Shown: one piece after another, positions 1 to 8,239 of the stretch
Layout of the letters: every line of letters starts with the position of its first letter
How positions within the stretch are numbered: position 1 is the first letter of the stretch
From: Rhizobium sp. ARZ01
GTDB taxonomy: Bacteria; Pseudomonadota; Alphaproteobacteria; Rhizobiales; Rhizobiaceae
Assembly: GCF_014851675.1 (NCBI RefSeq)
Contig: NZ_JACVAE010000004.1
Span: 1 to 64,000 of the forward strand
Direction: 5' to 3'
Length of the DNA stretch: 64,000 nt
The notes under the pieces: generated by a model
Databases searched by the model: none
Told to the model about the DNA's origin: nothing
The model's input: only the letters and a program-made list of their open reading frames with translations
Made by a program: the position numbers and the translations under genes

Positions 1-309
1 TGCCGTCGCATGCCCGCCGCAGCTTCACCTTCGACCGCGGTACGGAGTTCATGGGCTATCGGGCTCTGGAAGATAGCATCGGTGCGAGAAGCTGGTTCTG
101 CGATCCCAATTCGCCGTGGCAGAAAGGCGCCGTCGAGAACGCCAACAAGCGCATCCGCCGCTTCATGCCTGGCGACACGGATCTGGCCACGGTGGGGTCA
201 GTCCCAACTCGTCGCCCTCGCCCATCACCTCAATTCACTGCCACGCAAGTGCCTTGGCTTCAGAACACCTGCCGAGATGTTCATGGCGCATTCGCGCGAA
301 GGCGGGTGA
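1..309 (+). pseudogene. IS30-family transposase, C-terminal fragment, frameshifted
   Basis: This is the C-terminal part of a DDE transposase; the rest lies outside the window. Reading from base 3, the frame gives FDRGTEF (second catalytic Asp) and then WQKGAVENANKRIRR (catalytic Glu), the usual end of IS30-type transposases. Near 190-197, at a G-rich stretch, the reading frame moves by one base: the homology continues in the other frame as LVALAHHLNSLPRKCLGFRTP and stops with TGA at 307-309. One extra base in the G run would explain the break. The element is therefore inactive unless the break is a programmed frameshift, which is not typical of IS30. It sits about 90 bp past the end of the dha operon. 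Confidence 0.8.
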
Positions 310-356
310 TCCCCCTATCCTGCACACGCCCATATTGCACTTGGAGTCGATTCTCC

Positions 357-397
357 AAAAAAGATGGATGGCGTAGACCCCGATGATGAGGTCTACG
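357..397 (-). terminator. Stem-loop and T tract after dhaL
   Basis: An 8-bp perfect inverted repeat, CGTAGACC (372-379) and GGTCTACG (390-397), begins 6 nt after the dhaL stop codon. On the minus strand a run of six T follows at 362-357, about nine bases past the stem. The T run is further from the stem than in a classical intrinsic terminator, so strength is uncertain. Confidence 0.5.
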
Positions 398-402
398 TCA
401 GA

Positions 403-1041
403 TTAAGCTGCCACGAAGTTGTGCATCGTCTGCACGATCAGCAGGCCCACGGTGGCGCCGGCATCCTGCAGGCCGCGGGACTTTTCCTGGAACGCGGCTG
501 CCTTGCCGTGCTGAGCAACCATGGTCTTGGTGTTTTCCAGGGCTTCTGCAGCCGCACGGGTCGCCGCCGATAGTCCGCTCGCGAGGGAGGCGCCGTCTGC
601 GGCCGAAGCTTCCATCGAACGGGCGATTGGATCGAGGACGTCGAGCAGCGTCTTGTCGCCGACCTTGGCCTTGCCGCGTTCGGCAACGCCGTCCGCGAAG
701 GCGCGCCAGAAGGCGGCGAGTTCGGCGGTGCCGATCGCGGTAGCCTCGTCGAGCGCCTTGCCGCCGCGCAGGAAGCCGGTCGCCGTCAGCGTGCCCATGG
801 TCGAGGGAGCGGTCTTCGCCATGATGACGCCGGCCGACTTCAGGAGCTTGGCGATCGAAGCCCCCTCGCCTTCGGCGACGACCGTGTCATAGGCCGCCGC
901 AAAGGACTTGCTCATCGTGATGCCGAGATCGCTGTCGCCGACCTTGCCGTCGAGCGCAATCAGGAACTCGCGCTGCTCGGCGAAGGTTGCCTTCAGCGCT
1001 TCGAACAGCTTGATCAGCCCGGCTGCATTGATTGCATCCAT
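403..1041 (-). CDS. dhaL: Dihydroxyacetone kinase-type subunit DhaL (nucleotide-binding)
   Basis: A protein of 212 residues, the normal length for the DhaL (DAK2) subunit that carries the nucleotide and phosphorylates the ketose held by DhaK. The three metal-binding aspartates are present with family spacing: D31, D36 and D38 in LDGKVGDSDLG. The motif reads GDSDLG where many DhaL proteins read GDGDHG, so this is a divergent subgroup. A GAGGAG ribosome site sits 8 nt before the ATG. It lies 12 bp downstream of dhaK and ends the operon. No DhaM (PTS phosphoryl donor) is nearby, so use of ATP is possible. The substrate may be a ketose other than dihydroxyacetone; that is inference from the sugar importer in the same operon. 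Confidence 0.9.
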   Translation of the reverse strand: MDAINAAGLIKLFEALKATFAEQREFLIALDGKVGDSDLGITMSKSFAAAYDTVVAEGEGASIAKLLKSAGVIMAKTAPSTMGTLTATGFLRGGKALDEATAIGTAELAAFWRAFADGVAERGKAKVGDKTLLDVLDPIARSMEASAADGASLASGLSAATRAAAEALENTKTMVAQHGKAAAFQEKSRGLQDAGATVGLLIVQTMHNFVAA

Positions 1042-1053
1042 CGGACGGTCTCC

Positions 1054-2058
1054 TCAGATCTTGTAATGATTGAAGAACGGCGTGCTGGCCGGAGCGCCGA
1101 TCAGGCGATCGAGTTCCTCGTCGAGGTGCAGCACCGAAACCGAAGCGCCAGCCATCTCCATCGAAGTGGCGAACTCGCCGACCCAGACATGCTTGGTCTT
1201 GACGCCGCGCGCTTCGAAAAGCTGCGAGACACGGCGGAACATGACGTAGAGCTCTTCCTGCGGCGTGCCGCCGAGGCCGTTCATCAAAACGGCCACTTCA
1301 TCGCCCTTCTTGTAGTCCTGCTCGGCGAAGATCCGCTCCATCATCTCGTCGATGACGGCATCGGCGGGAGCGAGCTTCTTGCGGCTGATGCCCGGCTCGC
1401 CATGGATGCCCATGCCGATTTCCATTTCGTCGTCACCGATGGTGAAGGTGGCATGGCCGACTTCCGGGACGACGCAGCTCGACAGTGCGACGCCCATCGT
1501 GCGGGTGCGCAGGCGCGCCTTGTCAGCAAGACGCGTCACTTCATCAAGCGACAGGCCTTCGGCGGCAGCCGCACCGGCCGCCTTGTAGACGAAGAAGATG
1601 CCGGCGACGCCGCGGCGCTTGTGCTCTTCACCGACGATCGAGGACGCGGCGTCGTCGTTGCCGACGACCTGCTTGACCTTGATGTCGTCGACATCGGCAA
1701 GCTCGGCCGCCATGTCGAAGTTGATGATGTCGCCCGTGTAGTTGCCGTAGATGTAGAGAACGCCGGCGCCCTGGTCGATCGCCTTGGTCACTTCATACAT
1801 CTGCTCGGCACTCGGCGACTGGAACACGCCGCCGACGGCAGCGCCATCGAGCATGCCGTCACCGACATAGCCGAGGAACAACGGCAGATGGCCGGAACCA
1901 CCGCCGGTGGCGATGCCGACCTTGCCCTTCTTCGGACGCGCAGTGACCATGCAGCGCTTGTCGTCAGCCACATAGGTCAGTTGATTGGGATGGGCGCGAT
2001 AGATGCCGTCGAGCATTTCATCAACGAAATCGACGGGATTGTTCAGGAACTTCTTCAT
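1054..2058 (-). CDS. dhaK: Dihydroxyacetone kinase-type subunit DhaK (substrate-binding)
   Basis: 334 residues, standard DhaK length. DhaK subunits bind the ketose covalently through a histidine. Visible family residues are GGGSGH (H57), GNYTGD (D110) and GIHGEPG, whose H219 is the predicted covalent substrate-binding histidine. The start is the ATG at 2058 (MKKFLNNP) with AGAGGGA just upstream; the open frame runs further upstream but without homology. The ADP-loop region reads NDDAASS rather than the usual DDVA, which again marks a divergent clade. The gene follows the permease by 22 bp, so phosphorylation is probably the first step after import. Related DhaK proteins act on tetruloses such as erythrulose as well as dihydroxyacetone, so the exact substrate is open. 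Confidence 0.92.
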   Translation of the reverse strand: MKKFLNNPVDFVDEMLDGIYRAHPNQLTYVADDKRCMVTARPKKGKVGIATGGGSGHLPLFLGYVGDGMLDGAAVGGVFQSPSAEQMYEVTKAIDQGAGVLYIYGNYTGDIINFDMAAELADVDDIKVKQVVGNDDAASSIVGEEHKRRGVAGIFFVYKAAGAAAAEGLSLDEVTRLADKARLRTRTMGVALSSCVVPEVGHATFTIGDDEMEIGMGIHGEPGISRKKLAPADAVIDEMMERIFAEQDYKKGDEVAVLMNGLGGTPQEELYVMFRRVSQLFEARGVKTKHVWVGEFATSMEMAGASVSVLHLDEELDRLIGAPASTPFFNHYKI

Positions 2059-2080
2059 ATTTCCCTCTTGGCTGGAAAGC

Positions 2081-3115
2081 TTATTTCTTGTGTTGGCTGG
2101 TGACGAAGAATGCGGCGGCGAGCAGGATAAAGCTGCCGACCACGACACGCTGCCAGGTGCTGGGAATGCCGACCATCACGAGCACGCTGTTGACGACAAC
2201 GACGAGAAGGACGCCGAGGATCGTACCGAGCACGGTGCCGGTGCCGCCGGTGATGCGCGCGCCACCGAGGACCACGGCGGCGATGACGTTGATCTCCGTG
2301 CCGACGAGGTCGAAGGGGTTCGCCTGCCGGTTAGCGCAGACGTGGATGATGCCGGCGAGACCGGCGAGCGCGCCGGCATAGGCGAACATGAACACATGGA
2401 CCTTGCGCAAGTTATAGCCGAGGCGGCCGGCGACATTCGCATTGCCGCCGACGGCGAAGATCGCGCGGCCCATCAGCGTCCGGTTCAGGATCCACCAGGT
2501 TGCGAGCGCCGCGATCGGCAGGATCAGGAAGTAGACAGGCAGCGTGATCATCGCGCCGTTAGCGCTCTCGAACTGCAGCAGCGGCATCCGGCCGAAGGCG
2601 CCCATCTGCGGCGGCAGCGACATGATCCAGGTCGTGCCGATGAACGACAGCAATGCCCCACGGAACAGGTACTGCGTGCCGATCGTGACGATCAGCGAGG
2701 GAACCTTCAGCGTGTGCACCAAAAGGCCGTTGATCACGCCGAGCAAGGCGCCGCCGACCGTCGCGATCAGCAGGATTACCGGCAGCGGCAGGTCCGGCGC
2801 CACTTTCAGCACGAACAGCGTCAGCGAATACATGGTGAAGGCCGCGATCGCCGTGAAGGAGACGTCGATGCCACCCGCCGCCAGGATCACGAAGACGCCG
2901 AGCGCGAACAGTCCCATCACCACGCTCGCACGGCCGATATCAATCAACGACGAGGGCTGCAGGAACGCGGGATTGGCGATCGAGACGATGACGCAGATCG
3001 CGACGAGCAGAATGAGCGTGATCGTCTCGGGCCGGCGACGCACGAGTTCACTGAGGCTGAACGAACGGGTCTGTTCCGGAGCGGCCCGAAGTTCTTCGAG
3101 ATGTGACGCACTCAT
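2081..3115 (-). CDS. Sugar ABC transporter permease (RbsC/LsrC type)
   Basis: 344 residues with about nine or ten hydrophobic segments and the CUT2-family permease pattern, including GGIDVS near the first third and VVLGGARITGGTGTVLG near the C-terminus, both typical of ribose/AI-2-type permeases. It forms the inner-membrane channel with the second permease at 5809-6840. Its start overlaps the ATPase stop by 4 bp (ATGA), which points to translational coupling. Two different permease genes with one double ATPase and one binding protein give an LsrACDB-like set, so a heterodimeric channel is expected. The substrate cannot be read from the sequence; the downstream kinase genes suggest a short ketose or polyol. 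Confidence 0.9.
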   Translation of the reverse strand: MSASHLEELRAAPEQTRSFSLSELVRRRPETITLILLVAICVIVSIANPAFLQPSSLIDIGRASVVMGLFALGVFVILAAGGIDVSFTAIAAFTMYSLTLFVLKVAPDLPLPVILLIATVGGALLGVINGLLVHTLKVPSLIVTIGTQYLFRGALLSFIGTTWIMSLPPQMGAFGRMPLLQFESANGAMITLPVYFLILPIAALATWWILNRTLMGRAIFAVGGNANVAGRLGYNLRKVHVFMFAYAGALAGLAGIIHVCANRQANPFDLVGTEINVIAAVVLGGARITGGTGTVLGTILGVLLVVVVNSVLVMVGIPSTWQRVVVGSFILLAAAFFVTSQHKK

Positions 3116-4668
3116 GCGGCATTCTCCGTCTTGGAAGTAAGCATTGCTTTGTAGAGCTGGTCCTCGTCGGCCTTCTCGGCGTCGAATTCGGCGACGACGC
3201 GGCCGCCATTCATGACGAGAATGCGGTCGGCGTTCTGCAGGAGTTCCGGCAGGTCGTCGCTGACGATGATCAGCCCCATACCGGCCTCTGCGAGCCTCTG
3301 GATCACGCGGTAGATCGTGTCCTTCGAGCCAATGTCGACCCCCACCGTCGGGCCGTGCAGCACCAGAAGCTTCGGCAGGATGCTCAACCAGCGGCCGATC
3401 AGCACGCGCTGCTGGTTGCCGCCGGAAAGCGCGCCGACCGGCAGATCGAGATCGCGCGTGTTGAGGCGCATCTCCTCGGAGAGCTTGGCGGCGAGCGCGC
3501 GGCCCTTCTCCCTGTCGACGACGCCGAAACCGTTTGCGAGCTTCTTCACGACCAGCGCGATTTCGTTTTCGAAGATCGACTTGTCAAGGAACAGACCCTC
3601 GGCAAGCCGGTCTTCCGGGACGTAGCCGATGCCGTGTTCGATCGCATCGGAGGGGTTGCGGACCTTCACAGCCGCGCCTTCGAGACGCATACCGCCCCGG
3701 CTCGCGGGCTCGACGCCGGCGATCGCCATGGCGAGTTCGTTGCGACCGGAATCGGCAAGGCCGGTAATACCGAGGATCTCGCCCTTCTTCAGGGTAAGGT
3801 TGACGTCCTCGAAACCGCTCGATGTGCCGAAGCTCTGGGTGCTGAAAAGCTCCACATCATCTGGCTTGCCAGTGCGATAACGCTCGGCGGCGATCAGCCG
3901 GCCGGTCATCAGCTCGGCGATCTGGGCCTTGGTGTACTGCTCGATCGGTCCCTGCGCGACGCATTCACCGTCGCGGAAGACGACCGCATGCCCGCCGATG
4001 CGGTAGCATTCTTCGAGTTTGTGGGTGACGAACAGAACCGCGACGTTTTCCGAACACAGGCGTTCGACGACCTGAATGAGATTGTCCACTTCGCGGCGGG
4101 TGAGCGAGGTCGTCGGCTCATCCATGATGACCAGCTTCGCCTTGGTCGCGATGGCGCGCGCAATGGCGACGAGCTGGCGGGACGCCAATGGCAATTCTGA
4201 AACGATGGTATCGAGGAAGGCGCGGTCCGTCGGCAATCCAACGGTCTCCAGCGCACCGGCCGCCGTCTCCATCAGGCGCTTGCGGTCGAACAGGCGCGCA
4301 AGCCGGCCCCCGCCGCGCACGAGCTGCTCGTTGAGCGCCACGTTTTCCGCGACCGTCAGGTTCGGCAGCAGCGAAAGATCCTGGTAGACGGTCTCGATGC
4401 CGGCTTCGAGCGACTGGATCGGCGATAGCGAGCGGAAGCTCTTTCCGTCGAGGACGATCTCGCCCTCGTCGGGCGCGTGCGCACCGGACATCACCTTGAT
4501 GACCGTGCTCTTGCCGCAGCCGTTTTCACCGAGCAGATGATAGGCCTCACCACGCTCCAGCGTCAGATCAACACCACGCAACGCATGCACACCGCCAAAC
4601 CGCTTGTGGATCTGCCGCAGCTCGAGAAAGCGGCCGCCGCGGCCCTCGCCGTTCGAGTTCTCTAGCAC
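3112..4668 (-). CDS. Sugar ABC transporter ATPase, two-domain (RbsA/MglA type)
   Basis: 518 residues containing two tandem ATPase domains. Domain 1 has Walker A GENGCGKST and Walker B with DEPTTSL. Domain 2 has a degenerate Walker A (GLADSGRNELA), which is normal in this family, and the signature LSGGNQQR. The second Walker B is LVLHGPTVGVD: the usual Asp-Glu pair is replaced by His-Gly, so site 2 may not hydrolyse ATP normally. The start is a GTG at 4668 with AGGAA upstream. It sits between the binding protein and the first permease in the operon. Confidence 0.92.
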   Translation of the reverse strand: MLENSNGEGRGGRFLELRQIHKRFGGVHALRGVDLTLERGEAYHLLGENGCGKSTVIKVMSGAHAPDEGEIVLDGKSFRSLSPIQSLEAGIETVYQDLSLLPNLTVAENVALNEQLVRGGGRLARLFDRKRLMETAAGALETVGLPTDRAFLDTIVSELPLASRQLVAIARAIATKAKLVIMDEPTTSLTRREVDNLIQVVERLCSENVAVLFVTHKLEECYRIGGHAVVFRDGECVAQGPIEQYTKAQIAELMTGRLIAAERYRTGKPDDVELFSTQSFGTSSGFEDVNLTLKKGEILGITGLADSGRNELAMAIAGVEPASRGGMRLEGAAVKVRNPSDAIEHGIGYVPEDRLAEGLFLDKSIFENEIALVVKKLANGFGVVDREKGRALAAKLSEEMRLNTRDLDLPVGALSGGNQQRVLIGRWLSILPKLLVLHGPTVGVDIGSKDTIYRVIQRLAEAGMGLIIVSDDLPELLQNADRILVMNGGRVVAEFDAEKADEDQLYKAMLTSKTENAA

Positions 4669-4715
4669 CCGCGAATTCCTTTATGTGATGATGGTTGGTC
4701 CGCGGTCGAAAGCAC

Positions 4716-4733
4716 CGCCGCCGGGGGGCGGCG
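4716..4733 (-). other. GC-rich stem-loop between binding-protein and ATPase genes
   Basis: A 7-bp perfect GC stem, CGCCGCC and GGCGGCG, with a GGGG/CCCC loop lies 35 nt after the binding-protein stop codon, inside a 99-bp intercistronic gap. No T tract follows, so it is more likely an mRNA stability or partial attenuation element that favours the binding protein than a full terminator. Confidence 0.5.
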
Positions 4734-4767
4734 AGCCGACCCCCGGGGCAAGCATTCACGACCGGCT

Positions 4768-5778
4768 TTAGAACAGGCGTTCCTTGTAGGTCGCCTTGTC
4801 GGCCAGAACCATGCCATTGCCGATGATCAGCAGGCCTTCGCCGGCACCCTTCTTGACGGAAACCTTGTTGTAGCCTTCGACGCCGAGGTCCATGCCGTCG
4901 GTGACCTCCTGCTTGTTGACGAGCAGTTTGGCAACCGCATTCATCGCCATGCCGGCGTTCTTCGGGTCCCAGAAGCCGATCGCGGTGATGGCGCCCGACT
5001 CGAGCAGGTCTGCGGACGGGTTCGGAAGGCCGGTACCGACCAGGCACACCTTGCCGGAAAGACCGGCTTCGTCGATCGCGCGGCCAACGCCAAGCACGTC
5101 GTTGCCAGCCGAGGTCTGGAAGCCCTTCAGGTCCGGATGCTTGCGCAGGATCTCCTTGGCCTTCTCGTAAGTGCCGTTGGCATCATCGAACGACTCATTG
5201 TTCGGGTCGACGAGTTGCATGTCGGGGTACTTCTTGGCGTTCTCTTCAGCGGCGCCGACCCACTGCAGGTGCGTGCGGCTGCCGAGCGAGCCGACAAAGG
5301 TCGTCCACTTACCGGTCTGGCCCATGCACTCGGCCAGACGCTCGTTAAGCGCGGCTCCGTACTCGCTGTTGTCGAAAGCTTCAACGTCGGCGTGGGTGTT
5401 GATCTGGTTGTCAGCCTCATGGGTGACGACGATCGTGCCGCGCTCCATGGCGCGCTTGAGCGTGCCTTCGAGAACCGCCGGATCCATCGGCACGACAGCG
5501 AGAGCGTTGACGCCCTTGGCGACGAGGTCCTGCACGATCTGGAGCTGCTGGGCGGCGTCAGCCGTGGCCGGGCCGCTCTGGCTCGCGTCGACGTCCGTGT
5601 TCGCTTCTGCGAACGCCTTGACGCCCGTATCCATCCGGTCAAACCACGGAATGCCGCTGATCTTCACGACGGTCGCGATAACCGGCTTGTCCTGCGCCAT
5701 CAGCGTCCCGACGGAACCAGCCAGAAGGGCTGCGGCCATGACGGAACCGGCCAGAATCTTCTTCGAATTTACTCGCAT
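4768..5778 (-). CDS. Periplasmic sugar-binding protein (LsrB/RbsB type)
   Basis: 336 residues with a Sec signal peptide (basic start MRVNSKK, hydrophobic core, cleavage near LMAQ-DKP), then a periplasmic-binding fold of the ribose/autoinducer-2 class: PWFDRMDTGVK near the N-terminus and VVPMDPAVLEGTLKRA in the first lobe. The ATG at 5778 is chosen because GGAGGAAA lies right before it; a GTG four codons upstream would place that ribosome site inside the gene. It delivers the ligand to the adjacent permeases. Position second in the operon, followed by a stem-loop, fits high expression. The ligand is unknown; a three- to five-carbon sugar or polyol is the best guess from the linked kinase. Confidence 0.9.
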   Translation of the reverse strand: MRVNSKKILAGSVMAAALLAGSVGTLMAQDKPVIATVVKISGIPWFDRMDTGVKAFAEANTDVDASQSGPATADAAQQLQIVQDLVAKGVNALAVVPMDPAVLEGTLKRAMERGTIVVTHEADNQINTHADVEAFDNSEYGAALNERLAECMGQTGKWTTFVGSLGSRTHLQWVGAAEENAKKYPDMQLVDPNNESFDDANGTYEKAKEILRKHPDLKGFQTSAGNDVLGVGRAIDEAGLSGKVCLVGTGLPNPSADLLESGAITAIGFWDPKNAGMAMNAVAKLLVNKQEVTDGMDLGVEGYNKVSVKKGAGEGLLIIGNGMVLADKATYKERLF

Positions 5779-5808
5779 AGTTTCCTCCACTAATACGCAG
5801 TATTTCCC

Positions 5809-6840
5809 TCAGGTGTCGCGCTTCGATGCGTGAGGGACGCGCATCGAACCGGTCCGCTGGCGATTGCCGGGGAACAGGTGGCCGACGAGGTCGAAGCGAC
5901 CGACGGCAAGAAAGGCGAGCAGCAATGCACCCCATGCGAAATCACGCACGAAGTTGGAGAGGCCGCCGAAGTTGAGCATGCTTGACATCAGCTGAAGCGC
6001 GATCGCCGACAGGACGACGCAGACGACGCGCCCGTAGCCGCCCTCCGGCTTCACGCCCGCCATGACGGCGATGAGGATGGCGATCAGCAGGTAGGATGTA
6101 CCGTAGTCCCACTTCACGTTGACATTGCGCGCGGCGATGATGATGCCGGCAAGGCTCGAAAGCACGCCGCTCAGCGCATAGGTCGCGACGATCACCCGAT
6201 TCTTCGGAAAGCCGGCATAGGTAGCGGCTTTGGGATTGGAACCCATCAGCATCAGCCAGAGACCGTAAGGCGTGAACTTCAGGACCGCGGCGATCAGCGC
6301 GGCAACACCCGCAAAGATCAGGAAACTGATCGGAACTTCGAGGAACATGCTGTTGCCGATGCTCGACAGCGGCTCGGGGCTGCCAACCGTCACGGCCTTG
6401 CCGTTGGAAACGACGACCGCGACGCCGGTGAAAGCCATCTGCGTGCCGAGGGTGCAGAGGATCGGCGTGATGTTGAGGCGCGAGATGAGCAGGCCGTTTA
6501 TGAGGCCACCGGCAAGGCCGATCACCAGTGCGCAGGCGATGAAGGCGAAGGTGAAGACCGCGCCGTTTTCTGAGCCTGAGACGAAGGAGGTGACGATAAC
6601 TGCCGCAAGTACGCCGGAGAGATTGGCGAGCGCTATGCCGGAAAGGTCGATGCCGCCATTGCCAGCACACATCGCCAGCATGACGCCGATCGCAAGCAGG
6701 CCGATTTCGGGAACCTGGCTGGCCATGGACTGTAGATTGAACAGCGAGAGGAACGATCCGCCAGAAATGGCGGCACCCAGCACAAGCAGAAGGCAATTGA
6801 TGGCGACGAGAACCACGAGCTGTCTGTTGGACTGGTGCAT
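5809..6840 (-). CDS. Sugar ABC transporter permease (LsrD/RbsC type), first gene of the operon
   Basis: 343 residues, multi-pass membrane protein of the CUT2 permease family: GNGGIDLSGIALANLSGV in the first third, ATYAGFPKNRV in the cytoplasmic loop and a conserved AVMAGVKPEGGYGR segment. The ATG at 6840 has GGAGG five bases upstream. It is the first gene of the leftward operon permease, binding protein, ATPase, permease, dhaK, dhaL. The promoter must lie in 6841-7049, shared with the divergent LacI regulator, and an operator-like site lies only 14 bp before the start codon. Confidence 0.9.
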   Translation of the reverse strand: MHQSNRQLVVLVAINCLLLVLGAAISGGSFLSLFNLQSMASQVPEIGLLAIGVMLAMCAGNGGIDLSGIALANLSGVLAAVIVTSFVSGSENGAVFTFAFIACALVIGLAGGLINGLLISRLNITPILCTLGTQMAFTGVAVVVSNGKAVTVGSPEPLSSIGNSMFLEVPISFLIFAGVAALIAAVLKFTPYGLWLMLMGSNPKAATYAGFPKNRVIVATYALSGVLSSLAGIIIAARNVNVKWDYGTSYLLIAILIAVMAGVKPEGGYGRVVCVVLSAIALQLMSSMLNFGGLSNFVRDFAWGALLLAFLAVGRFDLVGHLFPGNRQRTGSMRVPHASKRDT

Positions 6841-6853
6841 ACTCTCCTCCGTT

Positions 6854-6865
6854 GTTTAGTAAATT
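6854..6865. promoter_or_regulatory. Operator-like site A for the LacI-family regulator
   Basis: GTTTAGTAAATT, with core palindrome TTTA-G-TAAA, lies 14 bp upstream of the first transporter gene. The exact reverse complement occurs as site B at 6986-6997, so the divergent region carries two identical 12-bp sites about 132 bp apart. LacI-family proteins often bind paired palindromes. The position next to the start codon would let a bound repressor block the transport operon. Assignment to this regulator is inference. Confidence 0.6.
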
Positions 6866-6923
6866 TCATATCACTTCACTAAAGCGATTACCAAAGCTGA
6901 TGGCCCCGCGCAAGGCGGTTTTT

Positions 6924-6944
6924 TGTGCAGATTGCATTTGCACA
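6924..6944. promoter_or_regulatory. Inverted repeat TGTGCA-N9-TGCACA between the operators
   Basis: A 6-bp inverted repeat with a 9-bp spacer, midway between the two operator-like sites. It could be a binding site for a second regulator or part of the promoter. Only the symmetry is seen. Confidence 0.3.
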
Positions 6945-6985
6945 GGGCGGCGTTTTGCCTTAACGCTCGGCAAAATTGGCGTAAT

Positions 6986-6997
6986 AATTTACTAAAC
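6986..6997. promoter_or_regulatory. Operator-like site B for the LacI-family regulator
   Basis: AATTTACTAAAC, the exact reverse complement of site A, 52 bp before the regulator start codon. Occupation here would give autoregulation, and binding of both sites could loop the 132-bp region. Confidence 0.6.
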
Positions 6998-7049
6998 AGA
7001 ATTACGATTGCGGCCCTCTTTCAGCCGATAAGAACAAGCGCGGGAACCG

Positions 7050-8129
7050 ATGAAGACTAAGAAATCCTTAACAATTCGAGACATTGCGGGCGCCGCCGGG
7101 GTGTCGCCAGCAACGGTTTCGCTGGTGCTGAACGGAAAAGGGGACATTTCTGAGGAAACGCGCGCACGCGTCCTGGAGGCGGTCGCCAGCCTCAACTATG
7201 TGCCGCGCGCGGCCAAGGGTCGCGTCGAGGCCACCGACACACTGCGCTTCCTCAAGATCGCCAAGCACGGGCATACCGTGAACCGCGACCACAACGTCTT
7301 CATCTCCGACTATATCGACGGCATGTCGAACGAGGCGACCCGACGCGGCTACACGCTGCAGGTGGTGACCTATGAGAGCCAGTCGATCGGCGCCATCGCC
7401 GAAACGCTTGCTGGCGCGCCGGTCCGCGGCGTCATCGCGCTCGGGACGGAGCTTTCCGAATCCGACATCCGGGTGATCCAGGGCCTCGGTTTACCAACCG
7501 TTTTCATCGACACGTTCTACGACGTGGTCGACGCGAACTTCGTCAACATGAACAATGAGGACGCCGTCCATAAGGTGCTCTCGCGCCTGAAGGGCCAGGG
7601 TTTTGAGCGCATCGGCTTCGTCGCCAGCCACGTCGACACGACCAATTTCCGCCTCCGGCAGGAGGCCTTTTTCAAGAACATGGCAAGGCTCGGCCTGAAG
7701 GTAAACGAGGCGGACATCCTTTCGGTCGAGTCGACCTATGAGGACGCCTATGCCGATACGCTCGCCCTGCTGAAGAATGGCATCGAGCTCGCCGAATGCT
7801 ACTTCTGCACCAACGACGTCATCGCCTACGGCTTCATCAAGGCCCTGAAGGAATTCGGCATCCGCATTCCCGACGATGTCGCGATCATCGGCTTCGACAA
7901 CCTGCCGCTGAGTTCCACCATGGATCCTTCGCTGACGACGATCGACGTGTCGAAGCGCAAGATCGGCTATCTCGCGGTCACGGTGCTGGACGAACTGATC
8001 AACGCCTCGGAGGCGCAGCCACCCGTCAAGATCCTGGTCGGCGCCGAACTGATCACGCGCGACAGCGACATGCGCAGCCCGACACCGCCCCAGTCGTCAA
8101 AGGCGAAGGAAAAGCTCGCCCGCACCTGA
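7050..8129 (+). CDS. LacI-family transcriptional regulator
   Basis: 359 residues. Residues 8-55 form the LacI helix-turn-helix and hinge helix (TIRDIAGAAGVSPATVSLVL, then NYVPRAA), followed by a periplasmic-binding-like effector domain ending with DVAIIGFDNLPLSS, the usual LacI dimer region. GGGAA precedes the ATG. It is divergent from the transporter-dhaKL operon and most likely represses it until the transported sugar or its derivative binds. The paired operator-like sites between the two genes support this. The aldo/keto reductase follows 110 bp downstream on the same strand and may be co-transcribed. Confidence 0.92.
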   Translation: MKTKKSLTIRDIAGAAGVSPATVSLVLNGKGDISEETRARVLEAVASLNYVPRAAKGRVEATDTLRFLKIAKHGHTVNRDHNVFISDYIDGMSNEATRRGYTLQVVTYESQSIGAIAETLAGAPVRGVIALGTELSESDIRVIQGLGLPTVFIDTFYDVVDANFVNMNNEDAVHKVLSRLKGQGFERIGFVASHVDTTNFRLRQEAFFKNMARLGLKVNEADILSVESTYEDAYADTLALLKNGIELAECYFCTNDVIAYGFIKALKEFGIRIPDDVAIIGFDNLPLSSTMDPSLTTIDVSKRKIGYLAVTVLDELINASEAQPPVKILVGAELITRDSDMRSPTPPQSSKAKEKLART

Positions 8130-8239
8130 GGACACCGAACAGAGCCCCCCTGCCGGGCATCGGCCCGTCGCGACGCCTTCAACCACCTGCGCCGGAGCCC
8201 GCCCGGCCCGGCGCTCAATCGTCTTTCGGGAGTGAAAAA

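Noticed and set aside
1066..4200. Several 345-367-codon plus-strand frames opposite dhaK, the permease and the ATPase
   Set aside because: Each lies fully antisense to a well-supported gene and is rich in Arg/His/Asp as expected of a shadow frame.
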